From DASQDN01 sp035630195 (GTDB lineage: Bacteria; Acidobacteriota; Terriglobia; Bryobacterales; Bryobacteraceae), in assembly GCA_035630195.1 (NCBI GenBank), contig DASQLD010000551.1:1-17265 (forward strand): DNA of 17,265 nucleotides. The letters run 5' to 3'. The notes beneath the pieces are model-generated. The model was not told the DNA's origin and searched no databases. It saw only the letters and a list, made by a program, of their open reading frames with translations. Within the stretch, counting starts at the first letter, position 1. Each line of letters opens with the position of its first letter. Below, in pieces: positions 6,804 through 13,879 of the stretch. A program made the translations under genes and the position numbers.

Positions 6804-8054
6804 TTACTCCTGGTCGTCGTCCTCGTCGCTATCTCCGCATTGATCAGCGCGAGCGCATCGAAGATGATTCTGTTTGATGTATCGCGCCACGTTTGCGCCC
6901 AGGACCTCGGCCGCATCCTGATCGAAGCGAAAGTGGATTCCGGAGTAGATGCGCGCATCAGCGTGGTCGTCAGTGAGTTGGCGGATCTTCGTGTACTGGA
7001 GCACCACACCGGGAAGCGCCGGATTGGTCAGCGTAATGGTATGCCGGTTCCCGCCGAAAAACCGCTCAACGATATAGCTTCCGGCGTTGCTCAGGCCTCC
7101 GAAACCGGATGGATAGGCGGGATACGGAGGAGTGGGAATGAAGGTCGAGAATCCGGGATCGCCCTCCGTGTTGGGATTCGGATCCATGTTCCCTGCGCGA
7201 ATTGCGGTGACCGGCCGCCACAGATGGTAGTGATACTTGGCCTCGAAAACAGCAATCCCGGCGTCGGCGATGGCCATGTTTAACAAAGCGAACATCCGCG
7301 CGTTCTCAGACAGTGACATGCCATGCGCGCGGCTCAATTGCGCGGCGACGGAGTTCCATAAATTCGTGGGACTGGTCATCGAGGCGAATCGCGCTATGTC
7401 GGTGCGATCCTGCGGCCGATCCGTGCTGAACGTTGAGCCGACCGACTTTACCTCGTCGTAATGTCTTTTGTATTCGTTGCTGGTGAGCGGCGGCGGAGCC
7501 TTCGGGCGGAACTGATCCGTGCGCGCCAAGGCAAACGGCGCCATCTTGCCCCAATGAAGGAATCCGCCTGCCTGGAACGCGGGAGGAGTCGGCTGCCAGA
7601 AACCTATGCCAGACTTCGGCGTGTACGCCATTACTGTTGCTGAGCCGTCGTTTGCGCGCCTGGCAATCATTGCCGTGGCTGCGGCTCGTCCGACGTTAGT
7701 TCCGTTCGTTTTCGCGGCGCCGTCGGGGATCCTGCCGAGGCTCGCTACGAGATCCGTATCGAGGCTAGCTGCGTTGGCATGGAAGTAGTGGCGGAGCACG
7801 TGGTGCGCCGCGGCAGCGGCAGCCGCTTCCGGCGAGGCTCCCGGCGTCGCGGTGATGCCGGTCAGGTAAGGCTTGTAATCCTGAGTGATGGCGTTGACGG
7901 CGTCAAATATCGCCAAGTGTGTTATCGCCCCATAGCGTGACTGGGCCTGCGCGGTCTGACCGTTGATCATGGCCAGCATAATCGCGTTCCAGTCAGTTAT
8001 GACGTCGGCGAAGGCTGCGCTGGTCATCAGCACAGTAGTGAGAATCGTTTTCAT
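6804..8054 (-). CDS. Secreted PAP2-family / vanadium haloperoxidase-like protein with altered PSGH motif
   Basis: 416 residues. MKTILTTVLMTSAAFA is a signal peptide, cut before DVI. The vanadate/phosphate pocket of this superfamily is visible: K273 and R280-P281 (KX6RP, KYHYHLWRP), the second motif at 315-318, and R368 with H374 (RX5H). In the second motif the usual PSGH reads PSGF, so the His that acts as acid-base in vanadium chloroperoxidase is Phe318; the codon is TTC. The protein ends in an acidic tail with two cysteines (C400, C406). Start is supported by a GGAGG ribosome site. It is divergent from the winged-helix gene. With Phe318, halide oxidation may be lost; acid phosphatase-like or binding activity is possible. 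Family assignment is firm, activity is open. Confidence 0.85.
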   Translation of the reverse strand: MKTILTTVLMTSAAFADVITDWNAIMLAMINGQTAQAQSRYGAITHLAIFDAVNAITQDYKPYLTGITATPGASPEAAAAAAAHHVLRHYFHANAASLDTDLVASLGRIPDGAAKTNGTNVGRAAATAMIARRANDGSATVMAYTPKSGIGFWQPTPPAFQAGGFLHWGKMAPFALARTDQFRPKAPPPLTSNEYKRHYDEVKSVGSTFSTDRPQDRTDIARFASMTSPTNLWNSVAAQLSRAHGMSLSENARMFALLNMAIADAGIAVFEAKYHYHLWRPVTAIRAGNMDPNPNTEGDPGFSTFIPTPPYPAYPSGFGGLSNAGSYIVERFFGGNRHTITLTNPALPGVVLQYTKIRQLTDDHADARIYSGIHFRFDQDAAEVLGANVARYIKQNHLRCARADQCGDSDEDDDQE

Positions 8055-8067
8055 TCGGCCTCCTCAC

Positions 8068-8080
8068 CTGCTTTAAGCAG
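8068..8080. promoter_or_regulatory. 13-bp palindrome before the haloperoxidase ribosome site
   Basis: CTGCTT-T-AAGCAG is a perfect 6-bp inverted repeat around one base, a few bases upstream of the GGAGG of the haloperoxidase gene and inside the divergent intergenic region. It could be an operator for the divergent winged-helix protein or a small mRNA hairpin. No second copy was seen nearby. Confidence 0.3.
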
Positions 8081-8244
8081 TGGAGAAGGAATACTATCCG
8101 GACAAGGCGGGTACCGCAATAGTGACAACTAAGAAACGTTCGCAACGAGCTAACTCATACGAAACGTAACGGGATCGCGGCGCAGAAGACGCCGAGGACC
8201 CGGACCGGTAAACAGTTGCAATCGTATGGGGAATTACCTGTTCG

Positions 8245-8256
8245 CTATGGTAGAAT
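8245..8256 (+). promoter_or_regulatory. Candidate extended -10 promoter for the winged-helix gene
   Basis: ATGGTAGAAT contains TAGAAT (8251-8256) preceded by TGG, an extended -10 element. A start of transcription near 8262 would leave a leader of under 20 bases before GAGGG (8266-8270) and the GTG start. No good -35 box is present, as is usual with extended -10 promoters. Confidence 0.35.
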
Positions 8257-8278
8257 CTCGCGGACGAGGGTATGTTAA

Positions 8279-8917
8279 GTGGCGCAGCATCCCGCTAACC
8301 CGTCCAAGGTCGTTCAGTTTGGGGTCTTCGAAGTCGATCTCGCGAATGCGGAACTACGGAAAAACGGGCTGCGCGTCCGAATCCAGGAACAGCCATTTCA
8401 GGTCCTCTCGATTCTTCTTGAACGCCCCGGCGAGGTAGTGAGCCGCGAGGAACTAGTGCGACGAATCTGGCGGGACGGGACCTTCGTCGATTTCGAGCGA
8501 GGCCTCAACGCGGCGGTGACCCGATTACGTCAGACGCTGTCGGATTCGGCAGATAATCCCAGATATGTGGAGACGGTGGCCCGGCAGGGTTATCGCTTCT
8601 CGATGCCGATCGCGCCCAGGGCCGCGACGAATGGCTCCGCCACGGTGGCCCCGGTCGAATTCGATACAGCAACTGGCCGCAACGCAATTCCATCGGCAGG
8701 CGCGATTCCAAGCAGGTGGCGCCTGCGGCCGATTGTTTTCTTCGGCGCGTTGCTCGGACTGATTGTCCTGGGGGTGTTGGTTGTGTTGCCTAGCCGGGCT
8801 CCAAAATCGGGGGCCGGTTACACGCAGCTCACAGACTTTACGGATTCGGCAATTGCGCCTACGCTTTCGCCGGACGCCGCACCGTTGCGTTTATTCGCGG
8901 GGCGGATTGGTTTCTGA
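8279..8917 (+). CDS. Winged-helix regulator, N-terminal fragment
   Basis: Reading frame up to the frameshift: DNA-binding winged helix (FGVFEVDLANAELRKNG, the recognition part DFERGLNAAVTRLRQTL, and the wing YVETVARQGYRF), then a positively charged stretch (SRWRLR) and a membrane helix (PIVFFGALLGLIVLGVLVVL). By the positive-inside rule the winged helix is cytoplasmic. The last 13 residues after SPD are out of frame. Confidence 0.8.
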   Translation: MAQHPANPSKVVQFGVFEVDLANAELRKNGLRVRIQEQPFQVLSILLERPGEVVSREELVRRIWRDGTFVDFERGLNAAVTRLRQTLSDSADNPRYVETVARQGYRFSMPIAPRAATNGSATVAPVEFDTATGRNAIPSAGAIPSRWRLRPIVFFGALLGLIVLGVLVVLPSRAPKSGAGYTQLTDFTDSAIAPTLSPDAAPLRLFAGRIGF

Positions 8918-8934
8918 GCCGCGACCAGATCTGG

Positions 8935-10458
8935 TTGAAATCGTTACCGGACGGGGAACCGTTTCAACTCACGCATGATCCGCGACTGAAATTTGCGCCT
9001 ACGTTCTCACCCGATGGCTTGCAAGTGGCTTACTCGGTCGTTGAGCCTTCGAGAACCGCATGGGATACAGCGTCGGTCCCGGCGCGTGGCGGCGAACCGC
9101 GGATCCTGATGGCGAACGCGGAGGGACTTACGTGGATTGGCAAAGGCCAGCTTCTGTTCTCGGAAATACGACGCGGGATTCATATGCCTGTGGTGACGGC
9201 CAGGGAGAACCGCGCGGCGGCACGCGATGTGTACGTTCCGGAGCACGAGCGCGCGATGGCGCACTTCTCATCTATCTCGCCGGATCAGAAATCGGTGCTG
9301 ATCATTGAAATGGATCACACGGCAGCCTGGCAACCCTGCCGACTGGTTCCCTTCGATGGCAGTTCGCGGGGCCGACAAGTCGGTCCGCCCGGGCGATGCA
9401 CTTCGGCGGGCTGGTCTCCGGATGGGAGCTGGATGTACTTCACTGTCGGCACGCAAGAGGGGCAGCATCTGTTTCGTCAGCGTTTTCCAGCAGGCAAGAC
9501 CGAGCAGATTACGTTCGGTCCTGCCGAAGCGCAAGGGGTCGCGATAGCTCCGGACGGCCGGTCGGTTATTACGTCTCTGGGCATGCAGCAAAGCGCGATC
9601 TGGATTCACGACGCGCAAGGCGACCGGCAGATCTCCTCGGTGGGTGACGCGTTCCTGCCGAGGTTCTCGGCGGATGGCAATCGCGTGTTTCATCTACTTC
9701 GCCGCAGCGCTCCGGAATCGACAAATGATCTATGGGCAGTTGATCTCCGCACTGGACGCAGCGACCGGCTGGTCTGGGATTTTCAGATCACGAGCTACGA
9801 CATTTCAGACAGCGGATCTGAAGCGTTGCTGGCTGTCAAACCATCGCACGGGTCGTCGCAGATCTGGCTGGCGTCGCTGGATCGGCGGTTTCCACCGGTT
9901 CTGATCGCTTCGGACGGAGAAGATCGTCCGTATTTCGGTCCGAATGGTCAGATCTTGTATACGCTATCCGATGGAAGGGCGAACTACCTTTTCCGAATGA
10001 ACCGGGATGGTTCCGATCGTTCGAAGGTAGTACCGCATCCCATCCTTACTGTGATGAGCGTCTCCCCAAATCGGCTTTGGGTGGCAGCGCTCGTGGCGGT
10101 GAATGACGAGCAAGCCACATTTTCCGAGATCGCTATTCCTGTCCAAGGCGGGCCCGCTAAACGCATCTGTTCGGGATTCTGTGTGGCGCGTTGGGCTCCG
10201 GACGGCAAATTCTTCTACGTGACCGTGGATCCCGGTACGCCTTCGCATCCCGGCAACACAGTGGCGATTCCGATCCCGGCGGGAAGCACGTTACCGGCAC
10301 TGCCATCGACCGGCATCCACTCGCTGGCCGAGGGCCTCGCTCTTTCGGGAAAGCCTCTGATCCCGCAGTCCGAGCTGGCGCCCGGAGTGAATCCGTCTCT
10401 GTACGCTTACGTCAAGACGGCCATGCATCGCAATCTTTTTCGCGTTCCTGTTCGCTAG
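8935..10458 (+). CDS. Winged-helix regulator, C-terminal TolB-like propeller fragment
   Basis: The frame downstream of the break, opening at an arbitrary TTG; the true in-frame sequence reaches back to about 8876. It contains the rest of the propeller, ending at a TAG that overlaps a 15-bp palindrome. Blades carry the PDG and related turns typical of TolB/WD40-like PD40 repeats. Expected outside the cytoplasmic membrane. Confidence 0.8.
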   Translation: MKSLPDGEPFQLTHDPRLKFAPTFSPDGLQVAYSVVEPSRTAWDTASVPARGGEPRILMANAEGLTWIGKGQLLFSEIRRGIHMPVVTARENRAAARDVYVPEHERAMAHFSSISPDQKSVLIIEMDHTAAWQPCRLVPFDGSSRGRQVGPPGRCTSAGWSPDGSWMYFTVGTQEGQHLFRQRFPAGKTEQITFGPAEAQGVAIAPDGRSVITSLGMQQSAIWIHDAQGDRQISSVGDAFLPRFSADGNRVFHLLRRSAPESTNDLWAVDLRTGRSDRLVWDFQITSYDISDSGSEALLAVKPSHGSSQIWLASLDRRFPPVLIASDGEDRPYFGPNGQILYTLSDGRANYLFRMNRDGSDRSKVVPHPILTVMSVSPNRLWVAALVAVNDEQATFSEIAIPVQGGPAKRICSGFCVARWAPDGKFFYVTVDPGTPSHPGNTVAIPIPAGSTLPALPSTGIHSLAEGLALSGKPLIPQSELAPGVNPSLYAYVKTAMHRNLFRVPVR

Positions 10459-10469
10459 TCCTGGACTAG
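10455..10469. other. 15-bp palindrome at convergent gene ends
   Basis: CTAGTCC-T-GGACTAG is a perfect 7-bp inverted repeat around a single base, covering the stop codon of the winged-helix gene. A further GGACTA at 10474-10479 overlaps the stop of the convergent dehydrogenase, giving an alternative TAGTCC/GGACTA stem. No T tract follows, so it is not a standard terminator. Confidence 0.5.
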
Positions 10470-10476
10470 CCAAGGA

Positions 10477-11523
10477 CTAACCGTTCAAGGCGGAAACGAT
10501 CAGATCCCCCATCTGCTCCGTACTGACGTTCCCGCCAAGATCGGAGGTACGATGACCGTCTTCCATCACTTTCGAAACTGCGGACTCGATCCGTTTGGCC
10601 GCCGCGTGGATTCCGAGCCATTCGAGCATCATCGCCGCCGAGAGGATTGTTGCTACCGGATTCGCTATACCCTTGCCGGCGATATCCGGCGCGGTGCCAT
10701 GCGAGGGCTGAAATACACCGTGCTTCGGCCCGACATCGGCAGACGGAGCCATGCCCATTCCACCCACCAAGCCGGCCGCAAGATCTGAGAGGATGTCGCC
10801 AAACATATTCTCAGTCACGATTACGTCAAATGAGTGTGGGCGCTGAACAAGGTAGAGCGATGCGGCGTCAACGTAAGCCCGCTCGGTCTTGACGTCCGGA
10901 TAGCGCTCGGAAACTTCGTCGAAGATGCGCCGGAAGAACGCCATTGACGGCAGCACATTGGCCTTGTCGACGAGCGTGACATGCTTGCGCCGATTGCGCG
11001 CCTGCTCGAATGCCGACACGAAAAGGCGCTCGCTACGCTCGCGTGAAATGCGCATGATGTCCCGAACTTCGGTAGCATCCGGCGCGGGCTTGTTCAACCG
11101 CGAGAAGAACAATCCTTCGGTATTCTCTCGGATGATCAGGAAATCGATCTCGCCCTTTTGCTTGTCTTTCAAAGGCGAGTGAGAACCATGATAGAGCCGG
11201 ATTGGACGGAGTCCGCAGAACAAGTCGAGTTTCTCGCGCAGATCAATCTGCGGCGTCATTTCGGTTCCATCTGGCCAACGAACAGCAGGAAGCCCCATCG
11301 CGCCGAGCAGAATCGCATCGAACCCGCTGAGACGGTCGAATGTTGGCGGCGGAAGTGGATCGCCGGAACGCAGATACTCACCGGCTCCAACAGCCAACTC
11401 TTCGTATTCCAGCTTCGATGGAATCTGAGGCTCTAAGGCGCGCAGCACTTTTACCGCTTCCGCAACGACGTCCGGTCCGATACCATCGCCCGGCAGGAGA
11501 GCAATCCGATAGACGCTTTTCAT
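10477..11523 (-). CDS. Isocitrate/isopropylmalate dehydrogenase-family enzyme (substrate uncertain)
   Basis: 348 residues, the usual length of an NAD(P)-dependent beta-decarboxylating dehydrogenase. Visible: LLPGDGIGPDVV at the N-terminus, substrate-binding arginines in LREKLDLFCGLRPIRL and IIREN (R132), catalytic Lys in VDKAN (K187), metal-binding aspartates in YVDA (D219) and FGDILSD (D243, D247), and the cofactor loop HGTAPDIAGKGIANP. The catalytic Tyr of LeuB and Icd (LTGGIY or NTEDIY context) is Phe here: RENTEGLFFSR, F139. It could be a 3-isopropylmalate dehydrogenase variant or a tartrate/homoisocitrate-like enzyme; there are no leucine genes alongside. Its ATG directly abuts the stop of the CDF gene, indicating translational coupling. 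Family certain, substrate not. Confidence 0.85.
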   Translation of the reverse strand: MKSVYRIALLPGDGIGPDVVAEAVKVLRALEPQIPSKLEYEELAVGAGEYLRSGDPLPPPTFDRLSGFDAILLGAMGLPAVRWPDGTEMTPQIDLREKLDLFCGLRPIRLYHGSHSPLKDKQKGEIDFLIIRENTEGLFFSRLNKPAPDATEVRDIMRISRERSERLFVSAFEQARNRRKHVTLVDKANVLPSMAFFRRIFDEVSERYPDVKTERAYVDAASLYLVQRPHSFDVIVTENMFGDILSDLAAGLVGGMGMAPSADVGPKHGVFQPSHGTAPDIAGKGIANPVATILSAAMMLEWLGIHAAAKRIESAVSKVMEDGHRTSDLGGNVSTEQMGDLIVSALNG

Positions 11524-12471
11524 TTAGTGTGTGTGTTCGTGACTTTGAGAGTGTGAACTGTGCGCATGAGCGATACGACAACCGGTTTCCGAGAGCGCGC
11601 AGCGAGTATGCTCGAACTGGATTGTCGTGTGGTGGATGTGAAAGCGATCTCCGAGCACTGAGGTGATGCCCTTCAAGATGCGATCACTTTCGGAAGGAGG
11701 CATATCCTCGATGAGCGCATGGCAGCTCAACGCATGGGCGCTCGACCCAAGACTCCACACGTGAACATCGTGCACATCAAGAACGCCCGGAACTTCCTCC
11801 ATTGCTGCGACCACGTTCTGTAGCTTAAGGCCGCGCGGAAGGCCTTCGAGAAGGATGTTCAACGACTCGCGCACTATGTCGATCGCGCTCCAAACGATAA
11901 GCGCAGCGATCAAGATCGACAGGATCGGATCGATCGTGAGCCAACCGGTGTAATGGATGACGATGGCCCCGATAATGATCGCCACTGAGCCGAGCGCGTC
12001 GCCGAGCATATGTATGGACGCCGCACGAATGTTAATGTCCGATTCGTGCTTGCGCAGCCCGACCAGAATGCCCACGTTGAGAGCGATTCCGAGACCCGCA
12101 GTGACAATCATGATCTGCTCATTGACACTCTGCGGGTCGAGCAGACGCTCGTACGATTCGTAGAACAGGTACGCGGAAAGACCGAGCAGCGAAAGAGCAT
12201 TGATGAAGGCTGCAAGGACGCCGCCGCGATGGTAGCCGTAAGTGCGCGATTCATCCGCCGGCTTGGCTTGCAGATAGACGCCGAACATCGCTAGCGCCAA
12301 CGCCAATGCATCCGTCAGGTTGTGACCGGCGTCCGATAACAACGCAAGACTATGAGCCTGCCACCCCGCGACAAATTGAATGACGACAAACAGCAGCGTG
12401 GCAATAAAGGACCACTTCAGGACTTCGCCACTTCCACCATGATGGTGATGATGATGATCGTGAGAATGCAC
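11524..12471 (-). CDS. Cation diffusion facilitator (zinc-type, CzcD/ZitB-like)
   Basis: 315 residues, inner-membrane metal/proton antiporter of the CDF family. Six hydrophobic segments are followed by a cytoplasmic metal-sensing domain (from about 215). The transport site motifs are HNLTD (H50, D54) in helix 2 and HMLGD (H154, D158) in helix 5, the His/Asp arrangement typical of zinc exporters. Both ends are histidine-rich: HSHDHHHHHHGG at the start and HAHSSHSQSHEHTH at the end, likely metal-binding tails. The GTG start has no ribosome site. A TAGTAT on the minus strand ends seven bases before it, so leaderless transcription is conceivable, or the gene is read from the tldDE transcript 49 bases upstream. 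Zinc is the best guess for substrate; Cd or Co are possible. Confidence 0.92.
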   Translation of the reverse strand: MHSHDHHHHHHGGSGEVLKWSFIATLLFVVIQFVAGWQAHSLALLSDAGHNLTDALALALAMFGVYLQAKPADESRTYGYHRGGVLAAFINALSLLGLSAYLFYESYERLLDPQSVNEQIMIVTAGLGIALNVGILVGLRKHESDINIRAASIHMLGDALGSVAIIIGAIVIHYTGWLTIDPILSILIAALIVWSAIDIVRESLNILLEGLPRGLKLQNVVAAMEEVPGVLDVHDVHVWSLGSSAHALSCHALIEDMPPSESDRILKGITSVLGDRFHIHHTTIQFEHTRCALSETGCRIAHAHSSHSQSHEHTH

Positions 12472-12520
12472 GGCTATACTAATAGGCTAACGCCGTGGGC
12501 TTGTGGAGTGCAGTTGGGAC

Positions 12521-13876
12521 CTAAAACCGCGTGACTTCTGTAAAGTGGAAATCCGCTACTTTCATCCCGGGCACGACCATGTCGAAAGCTTCCTCGCCCG
12601 TGGCGCGCTCGCTTGCGGTAAGAGCTTCGACGTTGCGCAGCAATTCCACCACGCTTTGATTGAATCGGAAGTTACGCAAGCCACCGGCGACTTCGCCCTT
12701 GCGGACAAGGAACGTGCCATCGCGCGTCATACCGGTCATTACCTTCTCATATGGCTCAACTTCCCGGATGTACCAAAGCCGGGTCACGAGAATACCGTTC
12801 TCCGTCGACGCGATCATCTCGTCCAGTGACGTCTTGCCACCGACGATCACGATGTTCACCGGAGCTTCGCCTTGATCGTTCGGTAAAGGAAATCCGTGGC
12901 CGGTGGTTTCAGTTTCAGCCTTCCTGGCTGCCACGCGCGAGTATGCCACCTGCCTGGGAACGCCTTCCTTCACCAACTTCAAGGCGCGGCGTGGAACCCC
13001 TTCGCCATCGAACGGCGCTCCAGTTTGGAGAGGAAAAGCCACATCGTCATAAATGGTGATGTTCGACCCAAATAACTTTTCTCCCACGCGATCGTTCAGA
13101 AAGCTGCGTTGGTCGGCTATCGCAGTCCCGCTGAAATCCATGAAGATTTGTCCGACGAGGTCGAGGACCGCCGCAGGTTCGAGAATCACGGTATAGCGAC
13201 CGGGCGGCAATTCCCGTGGATTTGCGGACAGGGTAGCTTTGCGCGAGGCGCGTTCCGCCAAAGCAATGGGATCGACGTCCTGATGAATGGCCGACGTTGC
13301 CTTCGCCCAACCGGAGCTATCGGAGGCCATGGCGGTGATTGAGAACTGCGTGAGTGTATCGAAGTAATAGCGAAACAGACTCCGAGAGTTCATTAGGACT
13401 TCGACATTCTCTGCAGTCGAATAGATTCCGGCAGCCGTTTGTCCCTGCGTTTCTACAATCCGAATCGCTTCCGCGACCTGAGCTGCGCGCTGCGAGGGCG
13501 TGCAAGACGCGGCGGCTTCGGAATAATGCTGGCCATCGCTGATTGTCGGATCTTCGTACAACGGCAATAGGTCTGCGGGCTCGCTTGCGCGCGTCAAGGC
13601 GATGGCTTCATCTACCACGGCCTGGATGCCGTCACGATGCAACCGGTTTGTACTCGCGCGCGCGGTGCGCCCGTCGATTACCGGCCTGACGGAAAGAGTG
13701 GTCGTTCGCTCGGATACGTTCTGATGGATTTCGTTATTGGCAAAGCGCGTGAGAGAATCTGCGGTCGAACCAACCGTAACCTCGATGTCCGATATCCCAG
13801 CGCGACGGGCGGCTTGCTCGACAGCCAAAAAGAGTTCCTGGCACTTTTTGCGCGATAGAAGCTCAGATTCATTCAT
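12521..13876 (-). CDS. tldE: TldE/PmbA-family metalloprotease partner subunit
   Basis: 451 residues, the usual length of TldE/PmbA. The N-terminal domain carries EVTVGSTADSLTRFANNEIH, the typical strand of this family that contains the peptide-binding tunnel. The C-terminal half holds conserved family stretches (ERATGEEAFDMVVPGMKVAD at its end). It lacks the HEXXXH zinc site found in its neighbour, as expected for the inactive partner. TldD and TldE form a heterodimeric protease; in Enterobacteria it matures microcin B17 and degrades CcdA. The gene starts three bases after the tldD stop, so the two are co-translated. The substrate in this organism is unknown; I see no small precursor peptide gene nearby. 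Confidence 0.9.
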   Translation of the reverse strand: MNESELLSRKKCQELFLAVEQAARRAGISDIEVTVGSTADSLTRFANNEIHQNVSERTTTLSVRPVIDGRTARASTNRLHRDGIQAVVDEAIALTRASEPADLLPLYEDPTISDGQHYSEAAASCTPSQRAAQVAEAIRIVETQGQTAAGIYSTAENVEVLMNSRSLFRYYFDTLTQFSITAMASDSSGWAKATSAIHQDVDPIALAERASRKATLSANPRELPPGRYTVILEPAAVLDLVGQIFMDFSGTAIADQRSFLNDRVGEKLFGSNITIYDDVAFPLQTGAPFDGEGVPRRALKLVKEGVPRQVAYSRVAARKAETETTGHGFPLPNDQGEAPVNIVIVGGKTSLDEMIASTENGILVTRLWYIREVEPYEKVMTGMTRDGTFLVRKGEVAGGLRNFRFNQSVVELLRNVEALTASERATGEEAFDMVVPGMKVADFHFTEVTRF

Positions 13877-13879
13877 GGT

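Larger units (their letters stand above)
8279..10458 (+). pseudogene. Winged-helix / transmembrane / TolB-propeller regulator, one frameshift
   Basis: Two frames combine into one protein of about 726 residues: an OmpR/PhoB-type winged helix (about 13-108), a linker, one membrane helix (about 151-171), and a WD40/TolB-like propeller built of PDG-containing blades (SPDGLQVAYS, SPDGSWMYFT, APDGRSVITS, APDGKFFYVT). The frame breaks near 8876 inside a blade: the frames read SPDA and, with one more base, SPDGRTVAFIRGADWFLSRD. Such proteins are abundant in Acidobacteria and resemble CadC/ToxR-like membrane regulators that sense with the outer domain and bind DNA with the cytoplasmic one; targets are unknown. 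The divergent haloperoxidase is a natural candidate. Start is GTG with GAGGG eight bases upstream. Confidence 0.85.

Noticed and set aside
10477..11523. Assignment as leuB
   Set aside because: The Tyr-to-Phe change at residue 139 and lack of leuA/leuC/leuD alongside make the substrate uncertain, so no symbol is given.
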